Source of the DNA: Haloarcula sp. DT43
GTDB taxonomy: Archaea; Halobacteriota; Halobacteria; Halobacteriales; Haloarculaceae
Length of the DNA: 64,000 nucleotides
Direction: 5' to 3'
Assembly: GCF_037078405.1 (NCBI RefSeq)
Contig: NZ_JAYMGZ010000002.1
Span: 310,001 to 374,000 of the forward strand
In this document: positions 25,572-34,377 of the stretch, piece after piece
How the letters are laid out: every line of letters begins with the position of its first letter
How positions within the stretch are numbered: position 1 is the stretch's first letter
The notes under the pieces: generated by a model
The model's database searches: none
Told to the model about the DNA's origin: nothing
The model's input: the letters and a program-made list of their open reading frames with translations, nothing else
Position numbers and translations under genes: made by a program

Positions 25572-26321
25572 CTACGACGGCGTCGCGTCGGCCGGGCGAA
25601 CGACCGTCTCTTCGGGTGCGTCCCCGTCGGCGACGGCGATGTCGGCGGTTTCGTCGCCACCGAACACCACCGTCGCACCGGCCCGCATCGGCGCGAGCAG
25701 TCCGGCGACGAGCGCACCCGCCGTCGTCATCGGTGCCCGAAGGGCGACGGTCGTCGCTGCGTCGACGTCGTAGTCGGCGACGACGCGGCCGCTCTCGGCC
25801 ATGAGTTCGCCGTGCGTGTAGGTTCTATCGGCCGCCAGCACCTCGTCGTCGGGCGCGAGCTCACCCGGCGGCTGGAGCGGGTTCTCGCTCCACAGCTCCC
25901 GCTCGAACTGTGCGATTGTCGGGTCGTCGACCGGGCCGCCGTAGGCCAGCCCCTTCGTCCCCGGGCCCTGCGTGTAGCGGTCGAGCCACGCCGCGGGCGC
26001 GACCAGCGCCGTCGCGTCGACCGCGCTCGGCGGGTCCATGTCCACGATTGCGCCGTCTAGCGCGGCCGCGAGGAAGGCCAGCAGCGCGTCCGGCGCGTCC
26101 CGGAGGTAGCCGGGCCGGTCCTCGTCGGTCGGCTCTTTCGGGCCGACGACGACGGCGACCCGCGTCCCGTGCCGGACGCCGTAGTGGCGCAGTAGGTTCC
26201 CGCCTTTCCAGGCGTTCGTGGCGAAATCGGAGTAGCTGTACGGCGTCGACCGCTCCGGCGAGCGAAAGAGGACGCCGTCGCGGTCGCGTGCCTGGGCGAC
26301 GAGGTCACCGAGTACCTGCAT
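25572..26321 (-). CDS. Orphan N-terminal AMP-ligase-like domain
   Basis: This 249-residue protein resembles the N-terminal part of AMP-forming acyl ligases: YSYSDFATNAWKGGNLLRHYGVRHGTRV-type opening (residues about 30-57), then RAPMTTAGALVAGLLAPMRAG. It lacks the ATP/AMP P-loop (SGTTGxPKG) and the C-terminal domain, and full ligases are over 500 residues. So it cannot be a normal ligase; it may bind a ligand or partner. The frame is intact with typical codon use, so it looks like a maintained gene rather than decay. Start at MQVLGDLVAQARD. Function unknown. Confidence 0.7.
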   Translation of the reverse strand: MQVLGDLVAQARDRDGVLFRSPERSTPYSYSDFATNAWKGGNLLRHYGVRHGTRVAVVVGPKEPTDEDRPGYLRDAPDALLAFLAAALDGAIVDMDPPSAVDATALVAPAAWLDRYTQGPGTKGLAYGGPVDDPTIAQFERELWSENPLQPPGELAPDDEVLAADRTYTHGELMAESGRVVADYDVDAATTVALRAPMTTAGALVAGLLAPMRAGATVVFGGDETADIAVADGDAPEETVVRPADATPS

Positions 26322-26486
26322 GGGTCGACGTTCGGCTCCACCGATGAAAAACCGCGCGGACACGAGGCACAGCGACGTCGACACGCCGCCCGCCTACCGG
26401 CTGCTCGACGTGGTGACGGAAATCATCGATACCGCGGCCGCTGTCGGCGAGGCGACCGGACCGGGACGCCGGCCAGCGGCGACTGC

Positions 26487-27635
26487 TTACAGCGAGTTCT
26501 TCAGTTTCTCGAAGAATCCTTCCTCGACGTCGACCTCCTCGCCGCCGGCCTCCGCGAACTGCTCGAGTGCCTCCTTCTGCTCGGCGTTGAGGCTGTCGGG
26601 CGTGACGACCTGCACCTGGACGTAGAGGTCGCCCCGGCCGCGGCGGCGGAGCCGCGGCATGCCCTTCCCCTCCAGGCGGAACACCTCGCCGCTCTGGGTT
26701 CCGTCCGGGACGTCGACTTCGACCTCGCCGTCCAGCGTCGGGACGGTGATGGTGTCGCCGAAGACGGCCTGCGGGAACGAGATGGCCTGCTGGTGTTGCA
26801 GGTCGTCGCCGTCGCGCTCGAACTCGGGGTGGTCGCGGACGCTCACCTCGATGAGCAGGTCGCCGTTCGGGCCGCCGTGCTCGCCGGGCGCGCCCTCGCG
26901 TTCCATCCGGAGCGTCTGCCCGTCGGCGATGCCGGCCGGAATCTCGACTTCGAGGCTCGCGTCGTTCTGGACGACGCCGTTGCCCCGACAGGTCGAACAC
27001 GTCTCGTCGTACAGCGTCCCCTCGCCGTCACACCGGCGGCAGGTCGTGGTCTGCTGGACCCGCCCCATCGGCGTCTGCTGGACCTGCGTCGTCTGGCCCT
27101 GCCCGTTACATTCGGGGCAGGTCTCCGAGTCGGCCCCCGGCGGATGGCCGGCTCCGTCACAGTCGCCGCAGGTCTCCGGCCGGGTGACGTTCAACTGCTT
27201 GGTCGCGCCGTCGTAGGCCTCTTCGAGGTCGATTTCCAGCCGCGTCTGGAGGTCCTGGCCCTGCCGCCGTCGGCTCCCCCGTCCGCCGCGGCCACCGCCG
27301 CCGAAGAACTGGTCGAAGATGTCCTGCATATCGAAGCCGCCGGCACCGCCGCCGAACGGGTCCCCGCCCATCCCGCCGCGGCCGCCGCCACCGGCTCCGC
27401 CGCGCTTTTCGGCCTGCTCGAAGCGCTCGTGCCCCATCTGGTCGTACATCTGGCGCTTCTCGTCGTCGGTCAGCACCTCCTTTGCCTTCTTCGCTTGCTT
27501 GAACTTCTCCTCCGCGTCGGGGTCGTCGCTCACGTCCGGGTGGTACTCCCGGGCTTTCTCCCGATAGGCCTCCTTTATCTCGTCTCCGGAGGCGTCCCGA
27601 GAGACACCCAGTATCTCGTAGAAATCCTGACTCAT
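26487..27635 (-). CDS. dnaJ: Chaperone DnaJ (Hsp40)
   Basis: This 382-residue type I DnaJ co-chaperone stimulates DnaK ATPase and delivers unfolded clients. The J domain (residues 1-70) has HPD in AREYHPDVSDD. A glycine-rich linker follows (about 75-120). Four zinc repeats are seen: CGDCDGAG, CPECNGQG, CRRCDGEG and CSTCRGNG. The C-terminal substrate domain ends EGFFEKLKNSL. All are intact. It is on the same strand as dnaK and grpE but separated from dnaK by a pilin-like gene and a HalOD1 gene, so it has its own transcription. Confidence 0.97.
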   Translation of the reverse strand: MSQDFYEILGVSRDASGDEIKEAYREKAREYHPDVSDDPDAEEKFKQAKKAKEVLTDDEKRQMYDQMGHERFEQAEKRGGAGGGGRGGMGGDPFGGGAGGFDMQDIFDQFFGGGGRGGRGSRRRQGQDLQTRLEIDLEEAYDGATKQLNVTRPETCGDCDGAGHPPGADSETCPECNGQGQTTQVQQTPMGRVQQTTTCRRCDGEGTLYDETCSTCRGNGVVQNDASLEVEIPAGIADGQTLRMEREGAPGEHGGPNGDLLIEVSVRDHPEFERDGDDLQHQQAISFPQAVFGDTITVPTLDGEVEVDVPDGTQSGEVFRLEGKGMPRLRRRGRGDLYVQVQVVTPDSLNAEQKEALEQFAEAGGEEVDVEEGFFEKLKNSL

Positions 27636-27861
27636 TCGTTGTACGAGGCTTAGACGATTGAGCTACTTCAAAAGAACGGGTTGCCGACTAACAGTGTCCG
27701 TACCCGTGACCCGGACCTCGAACCGCCGGACGGCATCCGCGCCATCGACGCCCGCGGTCTGGTTCCTCGCAGTTGTCTATCCTTCGCACGCTCGTCTGAG
27801 GCGCGTCGACCTTCGGCCCGTACCGGGGCGCTTATTTCCGTGCCGGGGGACGGTTCCGGCA

Positions 27862-28374
27862 ATGAGTCCAGAGCGCGGTCACCGAGGTCTCGTCACGGTC
27901 GAGCGCGTCGCAGTCTGGGGGCTCGCGGCGCTGGCCGTCCTCGGCCTGGCCGCACTCGTCGTCGGCCCCGGCGCGGACCTGCGGACGGCAGCGCCGTCGG
28001 TCGACGTCGACGGCCAGTTCGACGCCGAGGCGGGGACGGTCACGCTCACCCACGCCGGCGGGGACCGCCTCACGGCCACCAGCACGCACGCGCTGGAACT
28101 CGTCGTTACCGACGCCGACCGGAACCGCTCGACCACGCTGACGTGGGCCGGGGCGGGCCAGTTGCCCGTCGAACCCGGCGATACGCTCGTCGTCGACGAC
28201 CCGCGCGTGGATTCGAACGGTGACGGGAACTACCTCGACGGCCACGTCTCCGTCGGCTTTTACCTCGACGCCGGCGACACCGTCGCGGTCCGCTGGACCG
28301 GCCGCCCGCTCGGCGCGCCGGCCGAACGGACGACGACGCTCGACACTGTCACGCTCGGCAACGGGACCGGCTGA
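27862..28374 (+). CDS. Pilin-like secreted protein, type IV pilin N-terminal type
   Basis: This 170-residue protein has a basic start MSPERGHRGLVTVERVAVWG, one hydrophobic segment (about residues 14-36) and then an extracellular beta-rich domain with FDAEAGTVTLTHAGGDRLT. Such a layout is common in haloarchaeal type IV pilin-like proteins. No clean prepilin peptidase site is visible, so it may be membrane anchored instead. A TATA-like GCTTATTT (27831-27838) lies about 27 bp before the ATG. It is divergent from dnaJ. Confidence 0.68.
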   Translation: MSPERGHRGLVTVERVAVWGLAALAVLGLAALVVGPGADLRTAAPSVDVDGQFDAEAGTVTLTHAGGDRLTATSTHALELVVTDADRNRSTTLTWAGAGQLPVEPGDTLVVDDPRVDSNGDGNYLDGHVSVGFYLDAGDTVAVRWTGRPLGAPAERTTTLDTVTLGNGTG

Positions 28375-28434
28375 GGAGGTCCTGTCGTCGCCGAAGCGCC
28401 ACCGACGACCGGTGGCGACGCACCGGGCGCGTCG

Positions 28435-28743
28435 TCACGGACCGACGCGTTTCGTGCGGACGTACACGTCCCCGGCCCCGGTTACGGTCACCGCGAACTC
28501 GTCCAACTGGAACGACAGAGACACGTCTCCGTCCGAGTCCGTGGCGTGGCCGAGCAGTTCGTCGAGCGCGTCCGGGTCCAGCGCCTCGATGAGCGGCGAG
28601 AGCTCTCTCGCCTCCCGGTCGGCCGCGGCTGCGACCGTCTGGACGACGGCAACCGACGGCGACATGACGTCCCAGTCGAACTCCTCGTGGAGGCCGTCCG
28701 GCGCGTCGGATATCCAGCTGGACCGGTCGTCGGATTCACCCAT
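28435..28743 (-). CDS. HalOD1 output-domain protein
   Basis: This 102-residue protein carries the HalOD1 fold: SPSVAVVQTVAAAADREARE, LSPLIEALDPDALDELLG and a C-terminal strand pair ending FAVTVTGAGDVYVRTKR. HalOD1 is a haloarchaeal signal output domain often found alone or with receivers. It is a stand-alone form with no receiver. A TATA-like sequence on the minus strand lies within 28757-28775. It sits between dnaK and dnaJ. Its partner is unknown. Confidence 0.85.
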   Translation of the reverse strand: MGESDDRSSWISDAPDGLHEEFDWDVMSPSVAVVQTVAAAADREARELSPLIEALDPDALDELLGHATDSDGDVSLSFQLDEFAVTVTGAGDVYVRTKRVGP

Positions 28744-29124
28744 TACTGAGGATTTGTTGGTATATCATATTAATTCTGCTGTCAATTCATCGGTACGTGG
28801 ACTGACACGAAGCGCGGCGGCTCGATATCTCCGCTGGAGTGCTGTTTCACGCGCGTTCACTTCGGCAGCAACGTCGCACATAACTTCGAAGTGACACACT
28901 GACTATCTAATACACTTATAATTCAGGCCGACGAGCCGGCTACACAGAGTGCGGTCGGTACCACCGCGGCCCACGACTGGTCCCCGTGCCGTATTCCGTC
29001 ACGGCTCGGCTACGTTGGAGCGATAGGAGAAACGCACGTTCGTTCCGGAGTCGCTCCGTGTCTTTCCGAACTGGCGAAACCGGCTTACTCGTCTACCGAG
29101 CGGACGAGCGCGGCTCGGCTCGCT
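28744..29124. other. 381-bp gap between HalOD1 gene and dnaK end
   Basis: No protein gene is supported here. The left half is AT-richer and holds a TATA-like TTATAA (28916-28921) usable on either strand, and a perfect 10-bp palindrome ACTTCGAAGT (28883-28892). The right half is GC-rich with no clear signal. An 18-nt stretch (28966-28983) is identical to part of the kinase fragment after carB (50812-50829). Confidence 0.5.
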
Positions 29125-31038
29125 TCACTCGTCGTCGTCGTTCTCGTCGACGTCCTCGAAGTCGGCGTCGACGTACTCCTCGCCCTGCTCGGCCGCGCCG
29201 CCCGCTGCGCCGCCCGGTCCGGCAGCCCCGCCGGGGCCGGCACCGGCCGCACCGCCCGGACCAGCGCCCGCAGCGCCGCCGGCGGCCTGCTGGGCCTGCT
29301 CCTGGTACATCTGCTTGCCGATTTCCTGCAGCTCCTCGCTCAGGGTCTCCGTGACGTCCTCGTAGTCTTCCTTCGTGGCGTCTTCGTCGTCGAGGACGTC
29401 CTCGACGTCCTCGATTTTGGCCTCGATGTCGGCCCGGAGGTCGTCGTCTATCTCCTCCTCGTTCTCGTCGAGGAGCGTCTCGGCGCGGCGGACCGACGCC
29501 TCGGCCTCGTTGCGGGCCTCGATGCGCTCGCGGCGCTGTTCGTCCTCCTCGGCGTGCTGTTCGGCCTCCTGTTGCATCTCCTCTATCTGGTCGTCGGAGA
29601 GGCCGGCACCGCCCTCGATGGTGATGTCCTCCTTGTTGCCCGAGCCCTTGTCCTCGGCCTCGACGTTGACGATGCCGTTCTCGTCGATGTTGAACGAGAC
29701 CTCGATTTGCGGCGTGCCCGCGGGGGCCGGCGGGATGCCCGAGAGCGCGAACGCCCCGAGCAGTTCGTTCTCCTCGGCGATTTCTCGCTCGCCCTGGAAG
29801 ACGCGAATCTGGACCTGCGTCTGGTTGTCCTGGGCGGTCGTGAAGATTTTGGACTCCTCGGTCGGGATGGTCGTGTTCTTCTCGATGAGACGCTCGAACA
29901 GACCGCCCTTGACCTCGACGCCCAGCGACAGCGGCGTCACGTCGAGCAGGACGATGTCGTCCACGTCGCCCGAGAGGACGCCGGCCTGGATGGCCGCGCC
30001 CAGCGCGACGGCCTCGTCGGGGTTGACGTTCTTCTTGGGCTCCTGGCCGGTCATCTCCTCGACCTTGTCCTGGACCTGGGGCATCCGCGTCGAGCCGCCG
30101 ACGAGGATGACCTCGTCGATGTCGCTTTTGGTGTAGTCGGCGTCGGCCAGGGCCTGCTCCGTCGGGCCGACGGTGCGCTCGATGAGGTCCTCGGTGAGCG
30201 ACTCGAACTTCGCGCGCGTGAGCTTCTGTTCGAGGTCCAGCGGGCCGTCGTCGGTGGTCGCGATGAACGGGAGGTTGATCCGCGTCTCCTTGCGGGAGGA
30301 GAGTTCGATTTTGGCCTCCTCGGCGGCCTCGGTCAGCCGCTGGAGCGCCTGCCGGTCGTCGCGCAGGTCGATGCCGTGTTCGGCCTCGAACTCCTCGGCG
30401 AGGTAGTCGATGATGGCGTGGTCCCAGTCGTCGCCGCCGAGGTCGTTGTCCCCGTTCGTGGCGACGACCTCGTAGACGCCCCCGCCGAGGTCGAGGATGG
30501 ACACGTCGAACGTCCCGCCGCCCAGGTCGTAGACGAGGACGGTCTGGTCGGACTCGTCGTCCAGCCCGTAGGCCATCGCGGCCGCGGTCGGCTCGTTGAC
30601 GATGCGCTCGACCTCGAAGCCGGCGATTTCGCCGGCGTCCTTGGTCGCCTGCCGCTGGCGGTCGTTGAAGTACGCCGGCACCGTGATGACCGCCTTCTCG
30701 ATTTCGTCGCCGAGGTACTCCTCGGCGTCGTGTTTTATCTTCTGGAGTATCATCGCCGAGACCTGCTCGGGCGTGTACTCCTCACCGTCCAGCTCCACCG
30801 TGTAGTCGTCCTCGCCCATGTGGCGCTTGATGGACTGGATGGTCTGGTCCGGGTTCTTTACCGCCTGGTTCTTGGCCGGCTTCCCGACGAGCCGCTCGCC
30901 GTCGTCGAACGCGACGACAGAGGGTGTCGTCCGCTCGCCTTCGCCGTTGACAATGATTTCGGGGTCGCCACCTTCCATGACCGCGAACGCGCTGTTCGTG
31001 GTCCCGAGGTCGATACCCAGAATCTTGTTGCTCGCCAT
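29125..31038 (-). CDS. dnaK: Chaperone DnaK (Hsp70)
   Basis: This 637-residue Hsp70 has the nucleotide-binding start [18 protein letters not shown], the phosphate 2 loop [14 protein letters not shown], and [10 protein letters not shown] in the adenosine block. It also has the linker and substrate domain [20 protein letters not shown], and an acidic helical lid. The C-terminal tail has glycine-alanine-proline repeats (residues 587-619) before the acidic end. It binds exposed hydrophobic peptides with DnaJ and GrpE. It has its own upstream region of 164 bp after grpE, so grpE and dnaK need not be one transcript. Confidence 0.98.
   Translation of the reverse strand: MASNKILGIDLGTTNSAFAVMEGGDPEIIVNGEGERTTPSVVAFDDGERLVGKPAKNQAVKNPDQTIQSIKRHMGEDDYTVELDGEEYTPEQVSAMILQKIKHDAEEYLGDEIEKAVITVPAYFNDRQRQATKDAGEIAGFEVERIVNEPTAAAMAYGLDDESDQTVLVYDLGGGTFDVSILDLGGGVYEVVATNGDNDLGGDDWDHAIIDYLAEEFEAEHGIDLRDDRQALQRLTEAAEEAKIELSSRKETRINLPFIATTDDGPLDLEQKLTRAKFESLTEDLIERTVGPTEQALADADYTKSDIDEVILVGGSTRMPQVQDKVEEMTGQEPKKNVNPDEAVALGAAIQAGVLSGDVDDIVLLDVTPLSLGVEVKGGLFERLIEKNTTIPTEESKIFTTAQDNQTQVQIRVFQGEREIAEENELLGAFALSGIPPAPAGTPQIEVSFNIDENGIVNVEAEDKGSGNKEDITIEGGAGLSDDQIEEMQQEAEQHAEEDEQRRERIEARNEAEASVRRAETLLDENEEEIDDDLRADIEAKIEDVEDVLDDEDATKEDYEDVTETLSEELQEIGKQMYQEQAQQAAGGAAGAGPGGAAGAGPGGAAGPGGAAGGAAEQGEEYVDADFEDVDENDDDE
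29182..29280 (-). repeat. Gly/Ala/Pro repeat tract in DnaK tail
   Basis: The reverse strand encodes two GGAAGAGP units followed by [10 protein letters not shown] and GGAAEQG, at DnaK residues 587-619. The DNA is a short-period GC-rich repeat that may vary in length by slippage. Confidence 0.8.
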
Positions 31039-31202
31039 CTTACCCGCTCATAGCGGATTGGGCCGGTTAAAAGTTGCTAGATGTACTGATTCGAAAAACA
31101 CCCAACGGCCCCTCCTCCGGGCGGTTTTATACTCGGCGGCGTTCCCTGACCGGTGATTATTTAATGTACCGCAACACGACCGCTACGCCGGCAGGGTGGC
31201 CG

Positions 31203-31880
31203 CTACTCCTCGCTCTCGCTGACGGTCACCTGCGCCTCGCGCAACACCTTGTCGGCCATCTCGTAGCCCGGCCGGTGGACGTCTGCAATCGTCCCCTCGG
31301 GCTGGTCGCTGTCGACGCGGGCGAGCACCTGCTGCTGTGTCGGGTCCACGTCCTCGCCGGGCTCGGGGTCGATGACCTCGACGTTCTCGGCGTCGAGCAC
31401 GTCGTCGAGTTGGCGGAGCGTGGACTCGACCCCGCCTCTGATGTCCGTGTCCTCGTCCTGGTCGAGCGCCCGCTCCAGGTTGTCCCGCACGTCGAGCAGG
31501 CGCGTCACGAGGTCCTCGGTGGCGCGCTTCTGTTCCTGTTCGCGGCGCTTGTCCATCCGCTTCTTGTAGTTCTGGAACTCCGCCTGCTTGCGCTTGAGCT
31601 TGTCCTCCAGCTCCTCGATGTCGCCGTCCTGCTGAGTGGCCTGCGATTCGAGGCTGTCGACGCGCGTTCGCAGCGCGGCCAGTTCTCGGGCGGTGTCCTC
31701 GGGGTCCGACTCGGCGACCCGGTCGACCAGGTCGTCGTCGACCTCGAACTCGCCTAAGTCGACCTCCGCGGCGTCGACGTCCTCCGGCGCGCCCTCGACG
31801 TTCGCGTCGTCCGCTCGCGCCTCGCCTGCGGTCGACTCCTCCGTCGCGGCCGTGTCGTCGGCTGCGTCCTGCTCGGTCAT
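31203..31880 (-). CDS. grpE: Nucleotide exchange factor GrpE
   Basis: This 225-residue protein has a long acidic N-terminal region (about residues 1-75), a coiled coil (TRVDSLESQATQQDGDIEEL and KRKQAEFQNYKKRMDKRREQ) and the GrpE beta domain near the C-terminus. The end of the family signature is seen in VHRPGYEMADKVLREAQVTV. It releases ADP from DnaK. It is upstream of dnaK with a 164-bp gap. A TATA-like CTTTTATCC on the minus strand lies about 29 bp before the ATG. The length of the acidic region is typical of haloarchaea. Confidence 0.96.
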   Translation of the reverse strand: MTEQDAADDTAATEESTAGEARADDANVEGAPEDVDAAEVDLGEFEVDDDLVDRVAESDPEDTARELAALRTRVDSLESQATQQDGDIEELEDKLKRKQAEFQNYKKRMDKRREQEQKRATEDLVTRLLDVRDNLERALDQDEDTDIRGGVESTLRQLDDVLDAENVEVIDPEPGEDVDPTQQQVLARVDSDQPEGTIADVHRPGYEMADKVLREAQVTVSESEE

Positions 31881-31951
31881 ACCCGACAGAAGTCGTCACG
31901 TGGATAAAAGGATTCAGAAACGGCGTGGCGGACCGACCACCGACACCGGTG

Positions 31952-32143
31952 TCACAGGAGGAAGCTAACGACCATCAGGACGAGGAACACGACGACGAGA
32001 ATCTTCGCGATTCGCATGCTGAGTCCCGCTATACCGCCCAGACCGGCCAGTCCGGCGACGACGGCGAGGACGAGAAACAGCAGCGCCAGTTCGAGGAACC
32101 CGCCGCCGGCCTGGAGCGGGACCGCAGTCAGTAGGTGGGTCAT
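31952..32143 (-). CDS. DUF1328-type small membrane protein
   Basis: This 63-residue protein has two hydrophobic segments: LELALLFLVLAVVAGLAGL and AKILVVVFLVLMVVSFLL with the GIAG turn between them. The pattern AGxxGxGGIAG is that of the DUF1328 (UPF0391) small membrane proteins, which in bacteria are linked with stress. The frame ends right at the hydrophobic segment. It is upstream of grpE on the same strand with a 71-bp gap; co-transcription is possible but not shown. Confidence 0.82.
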   Translation of the reverse strand: MTHLLTAVPLQAGGGFLELALLFLVLAVVAGLAGLGGIAGLSMRIAKILVVVFLVLMVVSFLL

Positions 32144-32188
32144 GACGACAGCCGACGCCCTCGCCCCGGTTTATTATACAGTCCCTAA

Positions 32189-32809
32189 TCAGGGACCGAC
32201 GGCGAACGCGCCGGGGTCGTACTTGAATCGCGTGCGGTAGGCCTCCCACTCGCCGAGCTCTTCGAACCGGTACTTGCCGAAGGCGGGGTTCCGGACCAGC
32301 TCCAGTTCCGCGAGGCGCTCCTGGACCGGGTCGAAGAGGGTCCCCCAGTCGAGTTCCCGGAGCGTCTCGTCCGGGCCTCCCTCGTTCGCGGTGAACGTCA
32401 GTCCGTCGTCGGTTCGCTCGATAGTCCCGTACTGGTACCGGCTCCAGACGGTGTACTCCCCAAACGGGACGGTCTCTGTCGGTGGCGGCGGTCGGCGGTA
32501 CTGCGCCTGGAACCGCTGGTGCGTCTCGTCGCCGCCCCACAGCACGCCGCGAGTGAGGAGCTTGATTCGGCGCTCGGCGTCCACGCCGCTGTTGTAAACG
32601 ACCCGAGCGTGTTCGTACTCGCTGGACTGGAACTGCTCGGCGACGTCGTCGGAGTGGTGGACGTCTATCTCGTGTTGATACGGCAGCGGCGTCCGGCAGG
32701 CTCGTTCGAGCACCGAGACCGTCTCCGCGCCCCGGCGTAGGTCCTCGTGTGGGCCCGCACCGCGCCACTGCGCCGGGTCGGCCTCGTCGGGATCGACCCA
32801 TCGGTCCAT
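32189..32809 (-). CDS. Conserved haloarchaeal protein, unknown function
   Basis: This 206-residue soluble acidic protein starts MDRWVDPDEADPAQWRGAG. It contains TPLPYQHEIDVHHSDDVAEQ and PFGEYTVWSRYQYGTIERTD, with no known motif. A GTG six bases upstream could also start it; the ATG is preferred because an AT-rich sequence (about 32831-32842) is centred near 28 bp upstream of it. It lies between cbf5 and the small DUF1328 gene on the same strand. Function unknown. Confidence 0.72.
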   Translation of the reverse strand: MDRWVDPDEADPAQWRGAGPHEDLRRGAETVSVLERACRTPLPYQHEIDVHHSDDVAEQFQSSEYEHARVVYNSGVDAERRIKLLTRGVLWGGDETHQRFQAQYRRPPPPTETVPFGEYTVWSRYQYGTIERTDDGLTFTANEGGPDETLRELDWGTLFDPVQERLAELELVRNPAFGKYRFEELGEWEAYRTRFKYDPGAFAVGP

Positions 32810-32858
32810 GCTCACAATACGCGGGACGCGGTCTTAGTTTTTCCCGCGGGGCGCGGTC

Positions 32859-33749
32859 TCAGACCAGCACACGGTCGAGTTCGACGACGAGGCCGCGTTC
32901 GGCGTCCGGGTCGCCGACGAGCGTCCCGAGGCAGACCGCCGCGCCGTCCGGCGTGACACAGACCACTTGCGAACCCTGCTGGGGCGTCGCCTCGCTCGCC
33001 TCGGCCGGACCGGCATCGATGACGCCCGGCGCGTACACCGGCGCGCCCTCGGCGACCTCGCGGGCCGCGCTCGGGGCAATCCTGACCCGCGGCAGGTGGA
33101 CCAGCGCGCGCTCCGCCGGTTGAATAACCTCGCGCACCTGCGACTCGTCCCCTTCCTCGGCGAACGCGAGCGCGTCCACGAGGTCGTGCATCGTCGACAG
33201 CGACGCGTCGTCGAAGGTCCCCGTCGCCGTCCGTCGGAGGTCGCCCATGTGTGCACCGGTCCCCGCCGCGAGGCCGATGTCGTGACACAGTTTCCGGACG
33301 TACGTCCCGGACTCACAGCGCACCCGCAGGAGGAGTCGGCGCTCCTCGCGTTCCAGCACGTCCAAGGCGTGAATCCGGCGGGAGCGAAGCTGGCGCTTCA
33401 CCGCGCTCTTGCGCGGGGGTTTCTGGTAGACTTCGGTCTCGAACTCGGCGACGATGTCCGCGATGTCCGCCGGGGCCCGGTCGTGGAGTTCGAGAACGGT
33501 GACGTACTCCTTGACCGCGTCGTCGAACACCTGCGCCATCCGGGCGGCGTCGCCGAGCAACACGGGCAGACAGCCCGTCACCTTCGGGTCGAGCGTCCCG
33601 CCGTGGGCGACCCGGTCCTGGCCGGTCGCGTCACGAATCCAGGCCGCGACCTGGTGGGCCGACGGCCCCGGCGGCTTGTCGAGGTTGACGACGCCGAAAG
33701 AGCGAAGCGAGTCGAGGTTGCGGTCCTCGGGCGGGGCACGGAGCGTCAT
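32859..33749 (-). CDS. cbf5: Pseudouridine synthase Cbf5 (H/ACA RNP catalytic subunit)
   Basis: This 296-residue enzyme has the TruB/Cbf5 motif GGTLDPKVTGCLPVLLGDA with catalytic Asp54, then a motif II-like RCESGTYVRKLCHDIGLA. A C-terminal PUA domain (about residues 215-296) includes GAPVYAPGVIDAG and TPDGAAVCLGTLVG. Cbf5 acts with guide RNAs, Nop10, Gar1 and L7Ae, and also modifies tRNA U55 in archaea. It starts 4 bp after the cmk stop, so it is in the adk-EMC3-cmk-cbf5 operon. The start MTLRAPPEDRN was chosen because upstream codons run into cmk. Confidence 0.96.
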   Translation of the reverse strand: MTLRAPPEDRNLDSLRSFGVVNLDKPPGPSAHQVAAWIRDATGQDRVAHGGTLDPKVTGCLPVLLGDAARMAQVFDDAVKEYVTVLELHDRAPADIADIVAEFETEVYQKPPRKSAVKRQLRSRRIHALDVLEREERRLLLRVRCESGTYVRKLCHDIGLAAGTGAHMGDLRRTATGTFDDASLSTMHDLVDALAFAEEGDESQVREVIQPAERALVHLPRVRIAPSAAREVAEGAPVYAPGVIDAGPAEASEATPQQGSQVVCVTPDGAAVCLGTLVGDPDAERGLVVELDRVLV

Positions 33750-33753
33750 CGGC

Positions 33754-34332
33754 TCAGAACTCGTACCGGACGTTCTCGACCGGCGCTTGCCCCTCATCCC
33801 CGTCGGGGCTGTACGACTCGACGGCGTGCAGCGTCACGCTCAGGACGCCCTGTGGGTCCCAGCGGGCGGTGTTGACCGACAGGTCGTAGATAGAGAGGTC
33901 GTCGAAGTCGATGTCGTAGTAGTCGCTGTAGCGCTGCGCCTCGCTCTCGCCGCGCTCCCTGGTCTCGGTCTTGGCCTGCTCGAAGGGCTTGTTCTCCCGC
34001 GTGGCGATGCGGTCGGCGCGCACGTCCAGTGGCGCGGTCAGCCACAGTTTCATGTCGGCGTACTCGCCGGCCATCCAGCCGGCGAGACGGGATTCCAGCA
34101 CGAGGCCGTCGCGCTCGGCGGCGATGTCCCGGAGCCGCCGGTCGAGGTCGCGGTCTATCTGGTCGTCCTCCTCGGCGGCCTTGTTCAGTTCCAGCGGCGT
34201 CATCCCGCGTTCCTCGGCCAGCGAGCGGAAGATGTCGCCGCCGCTGACGTGCTCGTAGTTCAGTGCGTCGGCCAGGCTCTTGGCAAGTGTGCTCTTGCCG
34301 CTGCCGGCCGGGCCGGAGACGGTAATCAACAT
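33754..34332 (-). CDS. cmk: Cytidylate kinase
   Basis: This 192-residue enzyme transfers phosphate from ATP to CMP or dCMP. It has the P-loop [10 protein letters not shown] (residues 6-15), the archaeal block [19 protein letters not shown], and LIDEVILESRL-like [20 protein letters not shown]. It has the short archaeal form without the bacterial insert. It is in the same strand order EMC3-cmk-cbf5; cbf5 starts 4 bp after its stop. The start at [10 protein letters not shown] is unambiguous. Confidence 0.95.
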   Translation of the reverse strand: MLITVSGPAGSGKSTLAKSLADALNYEHVSGGDIFRSLAEERGMTPLELNKAAEEDDQIDRDLDRRLRDIAAERDGLVLESRLAGWMAGEYADMKLWLTAPLDVRADRIATRENKPFEQAKTETRERGESEAQRYSDYYDIDFDDLSIYDLSVNTARWDPQGVLSVTLHAVESYSPDGDEGQAPVENVRYEF

Positions 34333-34377
34333 AGAGGTGTTCGGGAGGCCCCGATAGAAAGGGCTGTCTCTTCGCGC

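Noticed and set aside
26335-26486. Short plus-strand frame starting MKNRADTRHSDVDTPPAYRL
   Set aside because: It runs into the dnaJ gene antisense, has no family match and no promoter signal.
28986-29354. Arginine-rich 122-residue frame overlapping the dnaK 3' end
   Set aside because: More than half lies antisense to dnaK and the translation is mostly Arg and Pro, typical of shadows.
29554-31053. 500-codon plus-strand frame opposite dnaK
   Set aside because: Same shadow effect; dnaK on the other strand is certain and the translation has no recognisable domain.
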